Origin: Mycoplasmatota bacterium
GTDB lineage: Bacteria; Bacillota_I; Bacilli_A; RF39; UBA660
NCBI GenBank assembly: GCA_022771205.1
Contig: JALFCF010000001.1
Location: 210,753 to 274,752 of the forward strand
Length of the DNA: 64,000 nucleotides
Reading direction: 5' to 3'
Every line of letters begins with the position of its first letter. Position 1 is the first letter of the stretch. Made by a program: the position numbers and the translations under genes. The notes under the pieces were generated by a model. The model made no database searches and was not told where the DNA came from. It worked only from the letters and a program-made list of their open reading frames with translations. This document shows positions 27,850 through 37,280 of this stretch, one piece after another.

Positions 27850-28897
27850 GTATATAATCATTATTTTACTAGTTTTTTTGATGGCTCCCAATGTAAATGC
27901 TAAAGAGCAAGTAAATTTATATTTATTTTGGGGTGATGGCTGCCCACATTGTGAGGCTGAACAAAATTATTTAGAAGAATTAGAAGATGAATTTAGAAAT
28001 TTAAAAATAACTAAATATGAAGTTTGGTATAACAGTGAAAATAATCAATTTATGAAACAGATTGCCGCAGAAACGAATGAAAGTTTGACAGGTGTACCAG
28101 TAACAATTATAGGACAAACAATAATTACTGGATTTTCAGAACCAACTAAACAACAGATTAGAAGGGCAATTAATTATTATAGTGAAAATAAACATGAGGA
28201 TATGGTAAAACAAATTAAAGAAGGCAATTATGAACCGTCAGAAAACATTTCTGATGAAGAGTTTATTAAACAAGAAAAAAAACTAAACAAAAAAACAACA
28301 ATAAAATTACCAATTATTAAAGAATTAAATTTAAAAAATTTTGAATTATCAACAGCAGTACCAATACTTGGTATTTTAGCTGGTCTATCACTACCTATCA
28401 TATGGTTAATCATTACTTTTGGTAGTATGGTAAGCATGCAAAAAAATGAGAAGACAAAACTCAAATTATTATCACTAGGACTAGTACTAATTATAACTGG
28501 TAGCGCTATAGCAGTTTTACTAAATGTAGAATATTTAAACTGGATTTTTAAAGGCTTTATACTACTAATCTTTGTAATATTAATCATAAATAAATTTCAA
28601 AATTTCAAATTATCCAATACAATGATAAAAGTATTTACTATCTTATTAGCAATTATGATAGGATGGCTTACACCGATTCAATATTGGCAAGTATTAACAG
28701 AATTAATTAATATGCAAGAAACTTCTATAATAATGAAGATATTGTTTAATGTTTATTATTACTTATCATATTTAATACCATGCATTTTAATATTATTAAT
28801 TTATTACGCCATATGGAAGAAACTATCAGAAAAAAACAGAGAATTAGTACAGGTAACTGTATGGTTAATAACAATTTTAATTATAATATTTGTTTAA
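27833..28897 (+). CDS. Thioredoxin-like (CPHC) polytopic membrane protein
   Basis: 354 residues. Signal peptide or first helix (1-23), then an extracytoplasmic thioredoxin-like domain with the redox pair in 'WGDGCPHCEAE' and a cis-Pro region 'LTGVPVTIIG'. After a charged linker come about six transmembrane helices (about 175-353), giving a DsbD/CcdA-like two-part plan, although I see no conserved Cys pair in the membrane part. ATG 27833 places the signal peptide first; ATG 27815 is possible. It starts within the cysteine desulfurase gene, so sulfur or redox metabolism may link them. Confidence 0.8.
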   Translation: MIKKIKYIIIILLVFLMAPNVNAKEQVNLYLFWGDGCPHCEAEQNYLEELEDEFRNLKITKYEVWYNSENNQFMKQIAAETNESLTGVPVTIIGQTIITGFSEPTKQQIRRAINYYSENKHEDMVKQIKEGNYEPSENISDEEFIKQEKKLNKKTTIKLPIIKELNLKNFELSTAVPILGILAGLSLPIIWLIITFGSMVSMQKNEKTKLKLLSLGLVLIITGSAIAVLLNVEYLNWIFKGFILLIFVILIINKFQNFKLSNTMIKVFTILLAIMIGWLTPIQYWQVLTELINMQETSIIMKILFNVYYYLSYLIPCILILLIYYAIWKKLSEKNRELVQVTVWLITILIIIFV

Positions 28898-28912
28898 AAT
28901 ATCAAAGTAATA

Positions 28913-28941
28913 TTTACTAAGAAAAGAAACTCGTGTATAAT
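28913..28941 (+). promoter_or_regulatory. Promoter of the three-gene 28968-30709 operon
   Basis: TTTACT (28913-28918), 17-bp spacer, TATAAT (28936-28941). Confidence 0.6.
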
Positions 28942-28967
28942 AAAAAATAGAATAGAGAGGTTGCGCT

Positions 28968-29240
28968 ATGGATAATAAAGAAATGGCAGAATTAATAGAT
29001 ATTGATGGTCTATCTTCAGATGTAGAAATAGTAACATATTTAAACTCAGAAGATAATAAAAGACAATACGTAGTATATACAAAAGAAGAAATTCAAGAAC
29101 AAACAGGAAATCAAGTTATCTACATAGCTAAAATAATTCCAGAAGGTAATGTTTTGAGATTAGAAGAAATTACAGATGATTTAGAATGGATTGATGTTCA
29201 ACATTTATTAAAAGCTATTGCTAATGCGCAAGTAAATTAG
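28968..29240 (+). CDS. DUF1292-like small protein
   Basis: 90-aa acidic protein with the strand pattern of DUF1292 proteins ('QYVVYTKEEI' and 'VIYIAKIIPEGN'). Cytoplasmic, function unknown. GAGAGG ribosome binding site. First gene of a tight operon with a 297-aa and a tail-anchored protein. Confidence 0.65.
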   Translation: MDNKEMAELIDIDGLSSDVEIVTYLNSEDNKRQYVVYTKEEIQEQTGNQVIYIAKIIPEGNVLRLEEITDDLEWIDVQHLLKAIANAQVN

Positions 29241-29257
29241 ATAGGGGGTGAGCGCTA

Positions 29258-30151
29258 GTGGATGATGTTTATGAATTTGAAAATAGTGAGTATCGCTTGG
29301 CTTCCATGCAAATAAAAGCTATCGCTTACGACGTTATGACAGGGATTACAAGAAAAAAAGGAGTACTAAAGAATAAAGATATTCCAACAGAAGTATTAAA
29401 TCGGTTAACATTAATTAGTGATAGAATTGTAGAATTAACAGATTCGTTAGAAGAAGAATTACAAAAGTTAGATCAAACAATAGAAAATACAAATGAAAAG
29501 CAACTAGAAACAACATTAAATAATATGAATCAATCGACGATAGAAGTGAAAGAAACACCAGAAGAACTACCAAAACCAGAGGCAATAATACAAAAAGAAT
29601 TCAAAGAAGAAAATAACATAACGCCTCTGCAACAACCTAAGGTAGAAATGAATAATGTTCAAGAAAATGAACCCGTGGAAGAACCACAAAAGATAGATAA
29701 AAGCATAACAACATCAAAAAGTGGTTTGACAGAAAATCAAGAATCAGAGATTTCACATTCACCAGAAATGAATGAAGTTGAAGAAACAGATTCCCCTATG
29801 AATGCAACAACAGTACAAGAACCCATAAAAGAATTTGCTAAAAAAAGATTACAAAAAACTACAAAAAGTCTTTCAAAAGCAATTATGGTTAGACCTAATC
29901 AATTACAAAATCTAAGGAAATCAAGAAGGTTTCAAGAACAATTATTAGCAAAGCAAGGAGTTTTTGAAAAGGCAGATCAAGCAGAAGAAATAATTCCTAT
30001 AACTCAAGGATCACAACAATTACCAGATGAAATAGAAAGACAAATTGAGGATTTGACAGTAAAAGCTAATATCTACTACAACGAAGGAGAGGTAGATAAA
30101 GCTCAAGAACTATATGATAAAATAAGAAAATTGAATGAGCAGTATCGATAA
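29258..30151 (+). CDS. Hypothetical protein with helical ends and disordered middle
   Basis: 297 residues from GTG with GGGGGTG upstream. An N-terminal helical part (1-90) is followed by a low-complexity Glu/Pro/Asn/Thr-rich middle (about 95-190), a basic stretch ('KKRLQKTTKSLSKAIM') and a C-terminal helical hairpin ('ANIYYNEGEVDKAQELYDKI') that looks like a single TPR unit. No family recognised. The second of three closely spaced genes; the next encodes a tail-anchored protein, so a membrane-associated complex is possible. Confidence 0.6.
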   Translation: MDDVYEFENSEYRLASMQIKAIAYDVMTGITRKKGVLKNKDIPTEVLNRLTLISDRIVELTDSLEEELQKLDQTIENTNEKQLETTLNNMNQSTIEVKETPEELPKPEAIIQKEFKEENNITPLQQPKVEMNNVQENEPVEEPQKIDKSITTSKSGLTENQESEISHSPEMNEVEETDSPMNATTVQEPIKEFAKKRLQKTTKSLSKAIMVRPNQLQNLRKSRRFQEQLLAKQGVFEKADQAEEIIPITQGSQQLPDEIERQIEDLTVKANIYYNEGEVDKAQELYDKIRKLNEQYR

Positions 30152-30163
30152 GGAGTGATAGAA

Positions 30164-30709
30164 TTGTCAGAAATAGAAATATTAGACGCAGAAAGTAATG
30201 TTACCCCTAAAGATTATTTGAATCATCTGTTGGAATTCTCTAAACAATCTACACAAGAAAACTCAATAATCTTTGATTTTGAAGTAGATGCTAATTATTG
30301 CCATTGTAAAATTACAAAATATGAAATTGATGGAACAAGAAAAGAAGAAAGGCAAGAAACATTCAATAATATAGAAGAAGTAATAGAAGAAATATTAGAA
30401 CCATTTCTAAAAAAATTTGCCAATGATAATAAAATAGTTATCAATAATATTTCTTCATATAAAGAAGATACAACTAGTCTAAAAATCATAAGTGAGTCAA
30501 ATGACATGTGTAACATTTATGGAATAGACGAAATAATTGCAACGAAACTGTCAGAGTTGGTTAATAAACTAGAACAATCAGCAGATATTAGTTTAGAACA
30601 ACAAAAAATAGACAATCGAGGAGTAGGAAATGTTTTTGCCTTTGTCATTAGCATTTTAGTTTTAGGTGTTGTTGTGTTGGGATTATTAATACCAAATTTT
30701 ATAAAATAA
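30164..30709 (+). CDS. Tail-anchored protein, unknown
   Basis: 181 residues: acidic cytoplasmic domain and a single C-terminal transmembrane helix (about 158-178) with almost nothing after it. Start chosen at TTG 30164, because AAGGAG (30150-30155) is 8 nt upstream; GTG 30155 overlaps that site. Ends the operon, with a terminator at the stop. No family recognised. Confidence 0.6.
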   Translation: MSEIEILDAESNVTPKDYLNHLLEFSKQSTQENSIIFDFEVDANYCHCKITKYEIDGTRKEERQETFNNIEEVIEEILEPFLKKFANDNKIVINNISSYKEDTTSLKIISESNDMCNIYGIDEIIATKLSELVNKLEQSADISLEQQKIDNRGVGNVFAFVISILVLGVVVLGLLIPNFIK

Positions 30710-30732
30710 GACTTATCAAAGTCTTTTTTTTT
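30708..30732 (+). terminator. Terminator
   Basis: 7-bp stem AAGACTT / AAGTCTT, 4-nt loop, T-run. Confidence 0.75.
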
Positions 30733-30776
30733 ATTTATAAATTTGATACAATAAAAAAGTAAAGTAGGAGGCGCAC

Positions 30777-31811
30777 ATGACAAAAAATAGTAAAATGAAA
30801 TTAGCTAAAGTATTAATAGCCTTCTCTTTAGTATTTATCTTTATAGGAATAGGCTTAAATCTCAATAATAAGGCTGTAATTAATCCTGTAACCGGTACTC
30901 ATGTAATTAGTAATGGTAAAGATAATGATATTAGTATTACGACAACAAATATTCCAATAACAACAGATTCTGGACAACAAAACGATAATAACCAAACAGA
31001 TGAAGAACATGATTCCTCTAATAATGCTACTCCCAGCACAGGAGTAAATAAAGATCCTGCAACATCAAGTGGAGGAAATTCATCTAATTTACAAGTAAAA
31101 GAATCACAAGTTTCTAGCATAGGTGAAATAAATAATAATTTAAGAAACAGCATTCAAAATAAATATGGAATCACTGTAAGGTATGGGGCAGAAACTAATG
31201 GTTATACAATCGCTGGATTATCAAGTATCATGTTGAATGATGAAAATAGAATCAATGAGGTATTAAGTTCCTTAAATTATAATTTATCATTATATCCTAA
31301 TGGTTTTTTTACAGAAACCAAACAAGCTAACTATTCATTAACTATTTATTTAATAAAAAGGTATTCTCAAGAAAATGTAACAGGAATTACTGATTCCACC
31401 ACAAAAAATATAGTGATATCTTTAGCGACAGACTACAGTTTTGTAGATAGTCTGCATCATGAATTATATCATTATATAGAAAAATATTTGTATTACAAAG
31501 GCGCTAATTATACGACGTGGAATACATTAAACCCTCAAGGATTCAACTATGGTGCAGCAAACACTTCATTATCTTATGCTAATACAAACGATCCCTACGC
31601 TTTCTTTGTAAACACATATGCTCAAACAGATGAGTATGAAGATAGAGCATCAACGTTTGAATACTTAATGGCTAACACAGAAGCAAATTGTTTAATAACT
31701 GGTACAACTATTTGGAAAAAAGCAAAATATATGTGTGAACAAATAGATGCAGTATTCCAAACTGTATCACCAAGTGTAACAGAATATTGGGAAAGATATG
31801 TATATAATTAG
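30777..31811 (+). CDS. Secreted zinc metallopeptidase-like protein (HELYH)
   Basis: 344 residues. N-terminal signal/anchor helix (8-28), a Ser/Asn/Thr-rich linker (about 40-115), then a catalytic-type domain with the zinc motif His228-Glu229-Leu-Tyr-His232 and a downstream acidic 'DEYEDRASTFEYLM' that could supply the third ligand (ED.AS..F). No lipobox or sorting signal, so probably membrane-tethered. GGAGG ribosome binding site. NUDIX and galE genes follow within 15 nt each. Substrate unknown. Confidence 0.75.
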   Translation: MTKNSKMKLAKVLIAFSLVFIFIGIGLNLNNKAVINPVTGTHVISNGKDNDISITTTNIPITTDSGQQNDNNQTDEEHDSSNNATPSTGVNKDPATSSGGNSSNLQVKESQVSSIGEINNNLRNSIQNKYGITVRYGAETNGYTIAGLSSIMLNDENRINEVLSSLNYNLSLYPNGFFTETKQANYSLTIYLIKRYSQENVTGITDSTTKNIVISLATDYSFVDSLHHELYHYIEKYLYYKGANYTTWNTLNPQGFNYGAANTSLSYANTNDPYAFFVNTYAQTDEYEDRASTFEYLMANTEANCLITGTTIWKKAKYMCEQIDAVFQTVSPSVTEYWERYVYN

Positions 31812-31823
31812 GAGAGTGATAAT

Positions 31824-32345
31824 ATGAAAAGAGTAATTATTAATGAAGAAAAGATAGATATTATGAATGTAGAAAGTACAGTAATTAGAGTAAAAGCTTT
31901 AATGGTAAACCCGAAAGATGAATTATTAATAGTGCATAATAATTATACTTATCAATTTCCAGGTGGACATTGGAGACAAAGTGAATCTTTAGAAGAAAGT
32001 CTAAAGCGAGAAATCAAAGAGGAGACTGGCATTGCTAGTACACTTGAAAATGGACCATTTATGGTAATAGAAGAATATTATAAGAATTATCTAGATACTG
32101 GAAAGTCTAGATGTAATAAAATGTATTATTATATTGTACACAGTAATGATAATCCAAAGGTAGAAGAAATGAGTCTTTCTGAATTAGAAAGAGAAACAGA
32201 TTTTAACTTGTTCTATATACCTATCAAAGATATGGAACAATTTTTAAAAGAAAGCATTGCTAATAATACAATTGAGGAAGTTATTGGTAAAGAAATGTTA
32301 TCAGTAATGGAAGAATATAAAGAAAAACATATGGGGAGGAAATAG
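31824..32345 (+). CDS. NUDIX hydrolase
   Basis: 173-aa hydrolase of nucleoside diphosphates linked to another group. The NUDIX box is complete: 'GGHWRQSESLEESLKREI' followed by KEETGI, fitting GX5EX7REUXEEXGU. Specificity cannot be told. Start with AGGAGAG upstream; 12 nt after the metallopeptidase and 3 nt before galE, so it belongs to that operon. Confidence 0.9.
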   Translation: MKRVIINEEKIDIMNVESTVIRVKALMVNPKDELLIVHNNYTYQFPGGHWRQSESLEESLKREIKEETGIASTLENGPFMVIEEYYKNYLDTGKSRCNKMYYYIVHSNDNPKVEEMSLSELERETDFNLFYIPIKDMEQFLKESIANNTIEEVIGKEMLSVMEEYKEKHMGRK

Positions 32346-32348
32346 GTT

Positions 32349-33356
32349 ATGAAAATATTAGTAACGGGTGGTTTAGGTTATATTGGAAGCCATACTTGCG
32401 TAGAATTATTAGAAGAAGGATATGAAGTGGTTGTATTAGATAATTTATCTAATTCCAAAGAAGAAGTAAAAGATAAAATAAAGGCAATTACTGGAAAAGA
32501 TATTAAATTTTATTTAGGTGATATGATTGATGAATCACTATTAGATAAAATTTTTGCAGAAGAAAAAATTGATGCTGTAATAGATTTTGCAGCATACAAA
32601 GCAGTAGGAGAATCAGTGCAAAAACCAGTAGAATACTACACTAATAATATTTCTACAGTGTTAGTTTTACTAAAAGAAATGAAAAAGCATAATGTTAAAA
32701 AGTTGGTATTTTCATCAAGTGCAACTGTATATGGAAATCCGGAACATGTACCAATTAAAGAAACTGATAAAACAGGTGGAACAACAAATCCATATGGTAC
32801 TTCAAAACTTTTTGTAGAACAAATATTAAAAGATTTATATAAATCTGATAGTTCATGGGATATTGCGATTCTTAGATATTTTAATCCTATCGGAGCTCAT
32901 AAAAGTGGATTAATTGGTGAAGAACCCAATGGAATTCCAGCAAATTTAATGCCATATATTGCCAAAGTAGCAAGCGGTGAATTAGAATGCCTTTCTATAT
33001 TTGGAAATGATTATCCAACTAAAGATGGAACTGGAGTAAGAGATTATATTCATGTGGTAGATCTTGCTAAAGGTCACATTAAAGCCCTAGAAAAATTAGC
33101 GAAAGAAAATGAAGGTTTATATATCTACAATCTAGGAACAGGAGTAGGTTATAGCGTTTTAGATATAGTAAATGCTTTTGAAAAAGTAAATCAAGTAAAA
33201 GTAAACTATAAAATTAGTGAACGTCGTCCTGGTGATATTGCGGAATGTTATTCAGATCCTAATAAGGCAAAAAATGAACTAGGTTGGATTGCAGAGCTGA
33301 CTATCGAAGATATGTGTAAAGATGCATATAATTTTATTTTAAAAAACCAGAAATAA
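32349..33356 (+). CDS. galE: UDP-glucose 4-epimerase
   Basis: 335-aa extended SDR enzyme interconverting UDP-glucose and UDP-galactose (or the N-acetyl forms), in the Leloir pathway and surface glycan supply. N-terminal 'VTGGLGYIGSHT' Rossmann motif, Ser in 'FSSSATVYG', YxxxK in 'NPYGTSKLF', and 'RYFNPIGAH' as in bacterial GalE. No other gal genes are present, so a role in glycan precursor supply is as likely as galactose use. Confidence 0.95.
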   Translation: MKILVTGGLGYIGSHTCVELLEEGYEVVVLDNLSNSKEEVKDKIKAITGKDIKFYLGDMIDESLLDKIFAEEKIDAVIDFAAYKAVGESVQKPVEYYTNNISTVLVLLKEMKKHNVKKLVFSSSATVYGNPEHVPIKETDKTGGTTNPYGTSKLFVEQILKDLYKSDSSWDIAILRYFNPIGAHKSGLIGEEPNGIPANLMPYIAKVASGELECLSIFGNDYPTKDGTGVRDYIHVVDLAKGHIKALEKLAKENEGLYIYNLGTGVGYSVLDIVNAFEKVNQVKVNYKISERRPGDIAECYSDPNKAKNELGWIAELTIEDMCKDAYNFILKNQK

Positions 33357-33382
33357 AACTATATTAACAATAGAAACAATAT

Positions 33383-33410
33383 AAGCTATCACTAAATGTG
33401 ATAGCTTTTT
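33383..33410 (+). terminator. galE operon terminator
   Basis: Perfect 10-bp stem AAGCTATCAC / GTGATAGCTT, 5-nt loop, T-run. Confidence 0.85.
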
Positions 33411-33504
33411 ATGACAATACAGTGTAAAGTTATGATAATAATCATAATAAAGAAAGTAAAAGATGATATACTGAAAATAAGGTGAGAAAGTAGTGGTGAT
33501 AAAC

Positions 33505-34887
33505 ATGCGAAAATGTCCAAACTGCGGAGAAACATTACAAAGTCATGATAGAGTATGTAGAAATTGTGGTGCTTTTTTAGATGTGGTTCCAACAGATGAA
33601 CCAATGATGTTTGACAATGATAATCTTGATACGAAAAAGGATAAAGATCAAGATCAAGATTTCATAAACATCCCTAGTTATGACGAAATAAGTACACAAA
33701 AAGAAAATGTTAGTTCAAAGAGAAAATTCTACTGGAAGCCCCCATTGCTATTTTTAATACTGGGAATCATTTGTATACTAACAGCAGTTATAATAAAGTC
33801 TTTTGAAAACACCCAAGAATTACTATTGAAAGTATTTAATATGCTTAGTATGGGATTTGGAGCTTTAGCAGTAGTATCTGCCATCATTATAATTATTTTA
33901 TATGCAGTAAAAAAAGAATTTCATTATACAATGACCCCAAGAGAGATAATTGATAGTAATGCTTCACCTCGTGAACAAAGAAGAATGGCATTTGTAGGTA
34001 AAAATTATGTAAAACTATCCAAAAAAGGTTTCTCTTTTTCAGCTTTTTTCTTTAATTTTTATTATCTATTATATAGAAAAAGATATTTAACTGCACTAGT
34101 AGGGATGTTTATTATTGCTATTTTAGTATTCCTATCAAACTACTTATCAATACTAAAATACATCATAGCTATTATCATGATTGTGTTCTCTATCATTTTA
34201 GGATTGTTTTTTAATAAACAATATATCAAATTCATCAATAATAAAACTAAAGTATTAAAAGAGAAAAACTCAAATTTAGATGTAGAAAGTTTCTTACAGT
34301 TATGTCAAAAAAAAGGAGGAACTTCACTATTTTCAGCCACGATTATTTATACTTTATTTCTAATAATTATAATCTTAATTTCTAACTTATCTATATTTAA
34401 AGTAGATGCAGCAAAGAAGCCAAAACAAAAAGAAGAAAATCTTGATGTAGAAGTAACGGTAATTGATAGAGACTATCAAAAACGGAAAGCACAATGTAAA
34501 AATTATGCATCAGCAATATATCAAAGTTATTTATCAGCAAATTTAGAAATCACCTATATTGGTTGTAATATGGGAAAGGATAATTACATAATCCTAAAAG
34601 TTAAAAATCCTAACGACCAAAGTACTTATATCGCTAAATATGAGGTTAATAAAAAGAAAGAAGAATTAAAGTTAGCAAACACAACACTAGAAATAGAAAA
34701 GTTAAGAGAAAAACAACAACAAACAACATTAACGAATAAAGAGATTGAAGATTTAACAGAAAAAGAAACAATAGAAAGAGAGTTCAATTCATTTGATAGT
34801 CAGGTAGAAGAAGATAAAGTGGCTTATAAAGAAGATCCTACATATATTAGAAATTATATAAAAATAGACATAGATTTACTATCATAA
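33505..34887 (+). CDS. Zinc-ribbon membrane protein (DUF2628-like)
   Basis: 460 residues. N-terminal four-Cys zinc ribbon ('CPNCGE', 'CRNCGA'), acidic linker, two helices (about 75-140), a DUF2628-like block ('SFSAFFFNFYYLLYRKRYL') with further helices to about 245, another helix near 290-305, and a long charged C-terminal domain. ATG 33505 is preferred; GTG 33493 also has a usable GGTGAG upstream. A second zinc-ribbon/DUF2628-like protein is at 53338. Function unknown; extended -10 promoter TGATATACT at 33464-33472. Confidence 0.7.
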   Translation: MRKCPNCGETLQSHDRVCRNCGAFLDVVPTDEPMMFDNDNLDTKKDKDQDQDFINIPSYDEISTQKENVSSKRKFYWKPPLLFLILGIICILTAVIIKSFENTQELLLKVFNMLSMGFGALAVVSAIIIIILYAVKKEFHYTMTPREIIDSNASPREQRRMAFVGKNYVKLSKKGFSFSAFFFNFYYLLYRKRYLTALVGMFIIAILVFLSNYLSILKYIIAIIMIVFSIILGLFFNKQYIKFINNKTKVLKEKNSNLDVESFLQLCQKKGGTSLFSATIIYTLFLIIIILISNLSIFKVDAAKKPKQKEENLDVEVTVIDRDYQKRKAQCKNYASAIYQSYLSANLEITYIGCNMGKDNYIILKVKNPNDQSTYIAKYEVNKKKEELKLANTTLEIEKLREKQQQTTLTNKEIEDLTEKETIEREFNSFDSQVEEDKVAYKEDPTYIRNYIKIDIDLLS

Positions 34888-34912
34888 ACCATAACAACTG
34901 TTATGGTTTTTT
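34886..34912 (+). terminator. Terminator
   Basis: Perfect 10-bp stem AAACCATAAC / GTTATGGTTT, 4-nt loop, T-run. Confidence 0.85.
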
Positions 34913-34926
34913 CTGTAATTAAAGTA

Positions 34927-34935
34927 TGTTATAAT
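34927..34935 (+). promoter_or_regulatory. Extended -10 promoter of the ABC transporter operon
   Basis: TGTTATAAT, with AAAGGAGG before ATG 34954. Confidence 0.5.
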
Positions 34936-34953
34936 AAAAAAAGGAGGAGTAGT

Positions 34954-35661
34954 ATGCAACTAACAATAAAAAATTTGACAAAAACATATGGAGAAAAAGT
35001 CGTATTACAAGATATAGATTTTACTTTTGAAGAAGGGAAAATCTATGGACTGATTGGACGTAATGGAGCTGGAAAAACTACATTTTTTAACTGTTTAAAT
35101 GAAGATGTAGAAATAGACAAAGGAGAAGTTATTTTAAATGATGATTATGGACAAAATAAGTTAAAGACAGATGATATTGGATATGTAATTTCAACTCCAA
35201 CCGTACCAGAGTTTTTGACAGGAAAAGAATTTTTATCATTTTTCTTAGAAATTAATAAAGACAAACTTGAAAAGCCAAAAACAATAGAAGAATATTTTGA
35301 TTTAGTAAAAATTAATGAAGAAGACCAAGATAAATTATTAAAAGAGTATTCACATGGTATGAAAAATAAAATGCAAATGCTAATAAATTTTATTGCCCAC
35401 CCTAAAGTTCTATTATTAGATGAACCATTAACATCTTTAGATGTAGTAGTTCAAGAGGAAATGAAACAATTATTAAAAAATATGAAAAAAGGACATATCC
35501 TAATTTTTTCTACTCATATATTAGAACTAGCACTAGATTTATGCGACGAAATAGTGATACTAAATAATAAAAGACTAGAATTAATAGAAAAAAATCATTT
35601 AAATACTAAAAAATATAAAGATAAAATAATTGAAAATTTAAGGGATGAGAAAAATGATTAA
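34954..35661 (+). CDS. ABC transporter ATPase
   Basis: 235-aa nucleotide-binding protein. Walker A 'GRNGAGKTT', signature 'YSHGMKNK' (SHGM in place of LSGGQ), Walker B 'VLLLDEPLTSLD', switch His in 'IFSTHI'. The signature form is common in ABC-2 type exporters. ATG 34954 has AAAGGAGGAG upstream; the longer frame from 34903 starts in the preceding terminator. It overlaps the permease gene by 8 nt. Confidence 0.92.
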   Translation: MQLTIKNLTKTYGEKVVLQDIDFTFEEGKIYGLIGRNGAGKTTFFNCLNEDVEIDKGEVILNDDYGQNKLKTDDIGYVISTPTVPEFLTGKEFLSFFLEINKDKLEKPKTIEEYFDLVKINEEDQDKLLKEYSHGMKNKMQMLINFIAHPKVLLLDEPLTSLDVVVQEEMKQLLKNMKKGHILIFSTHILELALDLCDEIVILNNKRLELIEKNHLNTKKYKDKIIENLRDEKND

Positions 35662-37213
35662 TACCTTAAAAATGTCATTTAAAATAGATATTACTTATGC
35701 TATTAATTCATTTATTTATAATATAAAGCGTTTTCCAATTTTAAAAGATTTATTTCCAGGAGATAGTCTATATAAAAGTACAAAAGTAAAAGCTTTTGTA
35801 AGAGTACTAGCTCTAATTTTATCAACTGCTAGAATAATTTTTTTTAAAGCATTATATTTTTGGATTATTTATTTAATAGCTAGTGCTTTAACCCCTAAGA
35901 ATATAACAACAGGTCTACTACATATTTATTTTATTTTTACAATCATTGGCTTATTTTTTAACAATAAAGTTTTAACAACAAGCACTAAAAAATACTTTTC
36001 TATTGTATTATTTAATATGAATGCCAAAGAATTTATGAAAGCAACTCTTTGGATAGAAGCATTAATTAACTTATTAACTCACAGTATTTTTCTATGGTTA
36101 GTAATACAAAAACCAGCAGTGTTAGTATTTACTGCATTTGGTTTTTTAGGTCGATTTATAGGTGAAAGATTAAATCTATGGCATTACAATAAGTATAAAA
36201 TATCACTTACATATAATTATCCATTATATTGGACAATAGTTCTTATAAGTTTTGGTCTATGTCTTTTACCATTAATAAATATAACCGTAAATCCAATAAT
36301 CGTAGGAATAATAGATGTAATCTTTTTACCATTAGCAATCATTAGTTATATTGGATTAATGAAAATAAATAATTATAAGTTAATTTATAAAAGACTAAAT
36401 ACAAAAGTGGCCGCACTAAATAGTAATCAAGCAAAAGAGTATTCACGCCAAGCTATGGTTGATATCAAAGATAAAGATAAAAAAATAGATGAAAAAAAAT
36501 TAAAAGGCAAAAAGGGTTATGATTTATTTAATACCATCTTTTTTGAAAGACATAAGGAAATATTGTTGCGTAGTGCTAAAATGTTTGCAATCATCTCTTT
36601 TGTGGTAATAGTAGGGATGGGAATATTGATTATGCTCATACCAGAGTCAAAAGTACGTATAAATGATTTCCTATCCAATAATATTGCTTGGTTTGTAATT
36701 ATTATGTACTTTATTAATCGTGGTTCAATCATAACACAAGCAATGTTTTATAATTGTGATCATTCTATGTTAACTTTTAATTTTTATAGAAATCCAAAAG
36801 TAATATTAAATATTTTTAAAACAAGAGTATTAACAGTATCAAAAGTAAACTTAATTCCAGCAGCGATTATTGCTTTAGGAGTACCAGTATTATTATATTT
36901 ATCAGGAGGAACATCCAATGTAATGGATTACATATCTATTCCAATATTTATTATTGCTTTAAGTATATTCTTTTCTATTCACTACTTAGTAATCTACTAT
37001 TTATTCCAACCCTACGATAAAAATATGGCTATGAAAAGTATTACATATTCATTGATTTCAGCTGGAACTTATTTAGTAGCTTATTCATTTACTGATTTTA
37101 GAATGTCTACGACAGCTTTTTCACTAATAACTATAATAGCAACAATAATATATTGTATCATTGCATTGATAGCAGTTTATAAAAAAGCTCCAGTAACATT
37201 TAAAATAAGGTAG
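35654..37213 (+). CDS. ABC transporter permease, multispanning
   Basis: 519 residues with about ten hydrophobic segments in two clusters (about 50-240 and 310-515) separated by a charged loop ('QAMVDIKDKDKKIDEKKLK'). No recognisable extracytoplasmic domain. Its place in one operon with an ABC ATPase makes it the membrane partner. Start at ATG 35654, spaced from AAGGG at 35639; ATG 35645 is too close. Exported substrate unknown. Confidence 0.8.
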   Translation: MINTLKMSFKIDITYAINSFIYNIKRFPILKDLFPGDSLYKSTKVKAFVRVLALILSTARIIFFKALYFWIIYLIASALTPKNITTGLLHIYFIFTIIGLFFNNKVLTTSTKKYFSIVLFNMNAKEFMKATLWIEALINLLTHSIFLWLVIQKPAVLVFTAFGFLGRFIGERLNLWHYNKYKISLTYNYPLYWTIVLISFGLCLLPLINITVNPIIVGIIDVIFLPLAIISYIGLMKINNYKLIYKRLNTKVAALNSNQAKEYSRQAMVDIKDKDKKIDEKKLKGKKGYDLFNTIFFERHKEILLRSAKMFAIISFVVIVGMGILIMLIPESKVRINDFLSNNIAWFVIIMYFINRGSIITQAMFYNCDHSMLTFNFYRNPKVILNIFKTRVLTVSKVNLIPAAIIALGVPVLLYLSGGTSNVMDYISIPIFIIALSIFFSIHYLVIYYLFQPYDKNMAMKSITYSLISAGTYLVAYSFTDFRMSTTAFSLITIIATIIYCIIALIAVYKKAPVTFKIR

Positions 37214-37217
37214 AAAA

Positions 37218-37246
37218 TTGACAATTTTTGTGAAATAGGCTACAAT
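37218..37246 (+). promoter_or_regulatory. Consensus promoter of the glucosaminidase gene
   Basis: TTGACA (37218-37223), 17-bp spacer, TACAAT (37241-37246): near-perfect housekeeping promoter. It may also transcribe the structured RNA region downstream by read-through. Confidence 0.8.
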
Positions 37247-37280
37247 ATTAGTGTTACAAAAAACATTTGAGGTGACTAAT

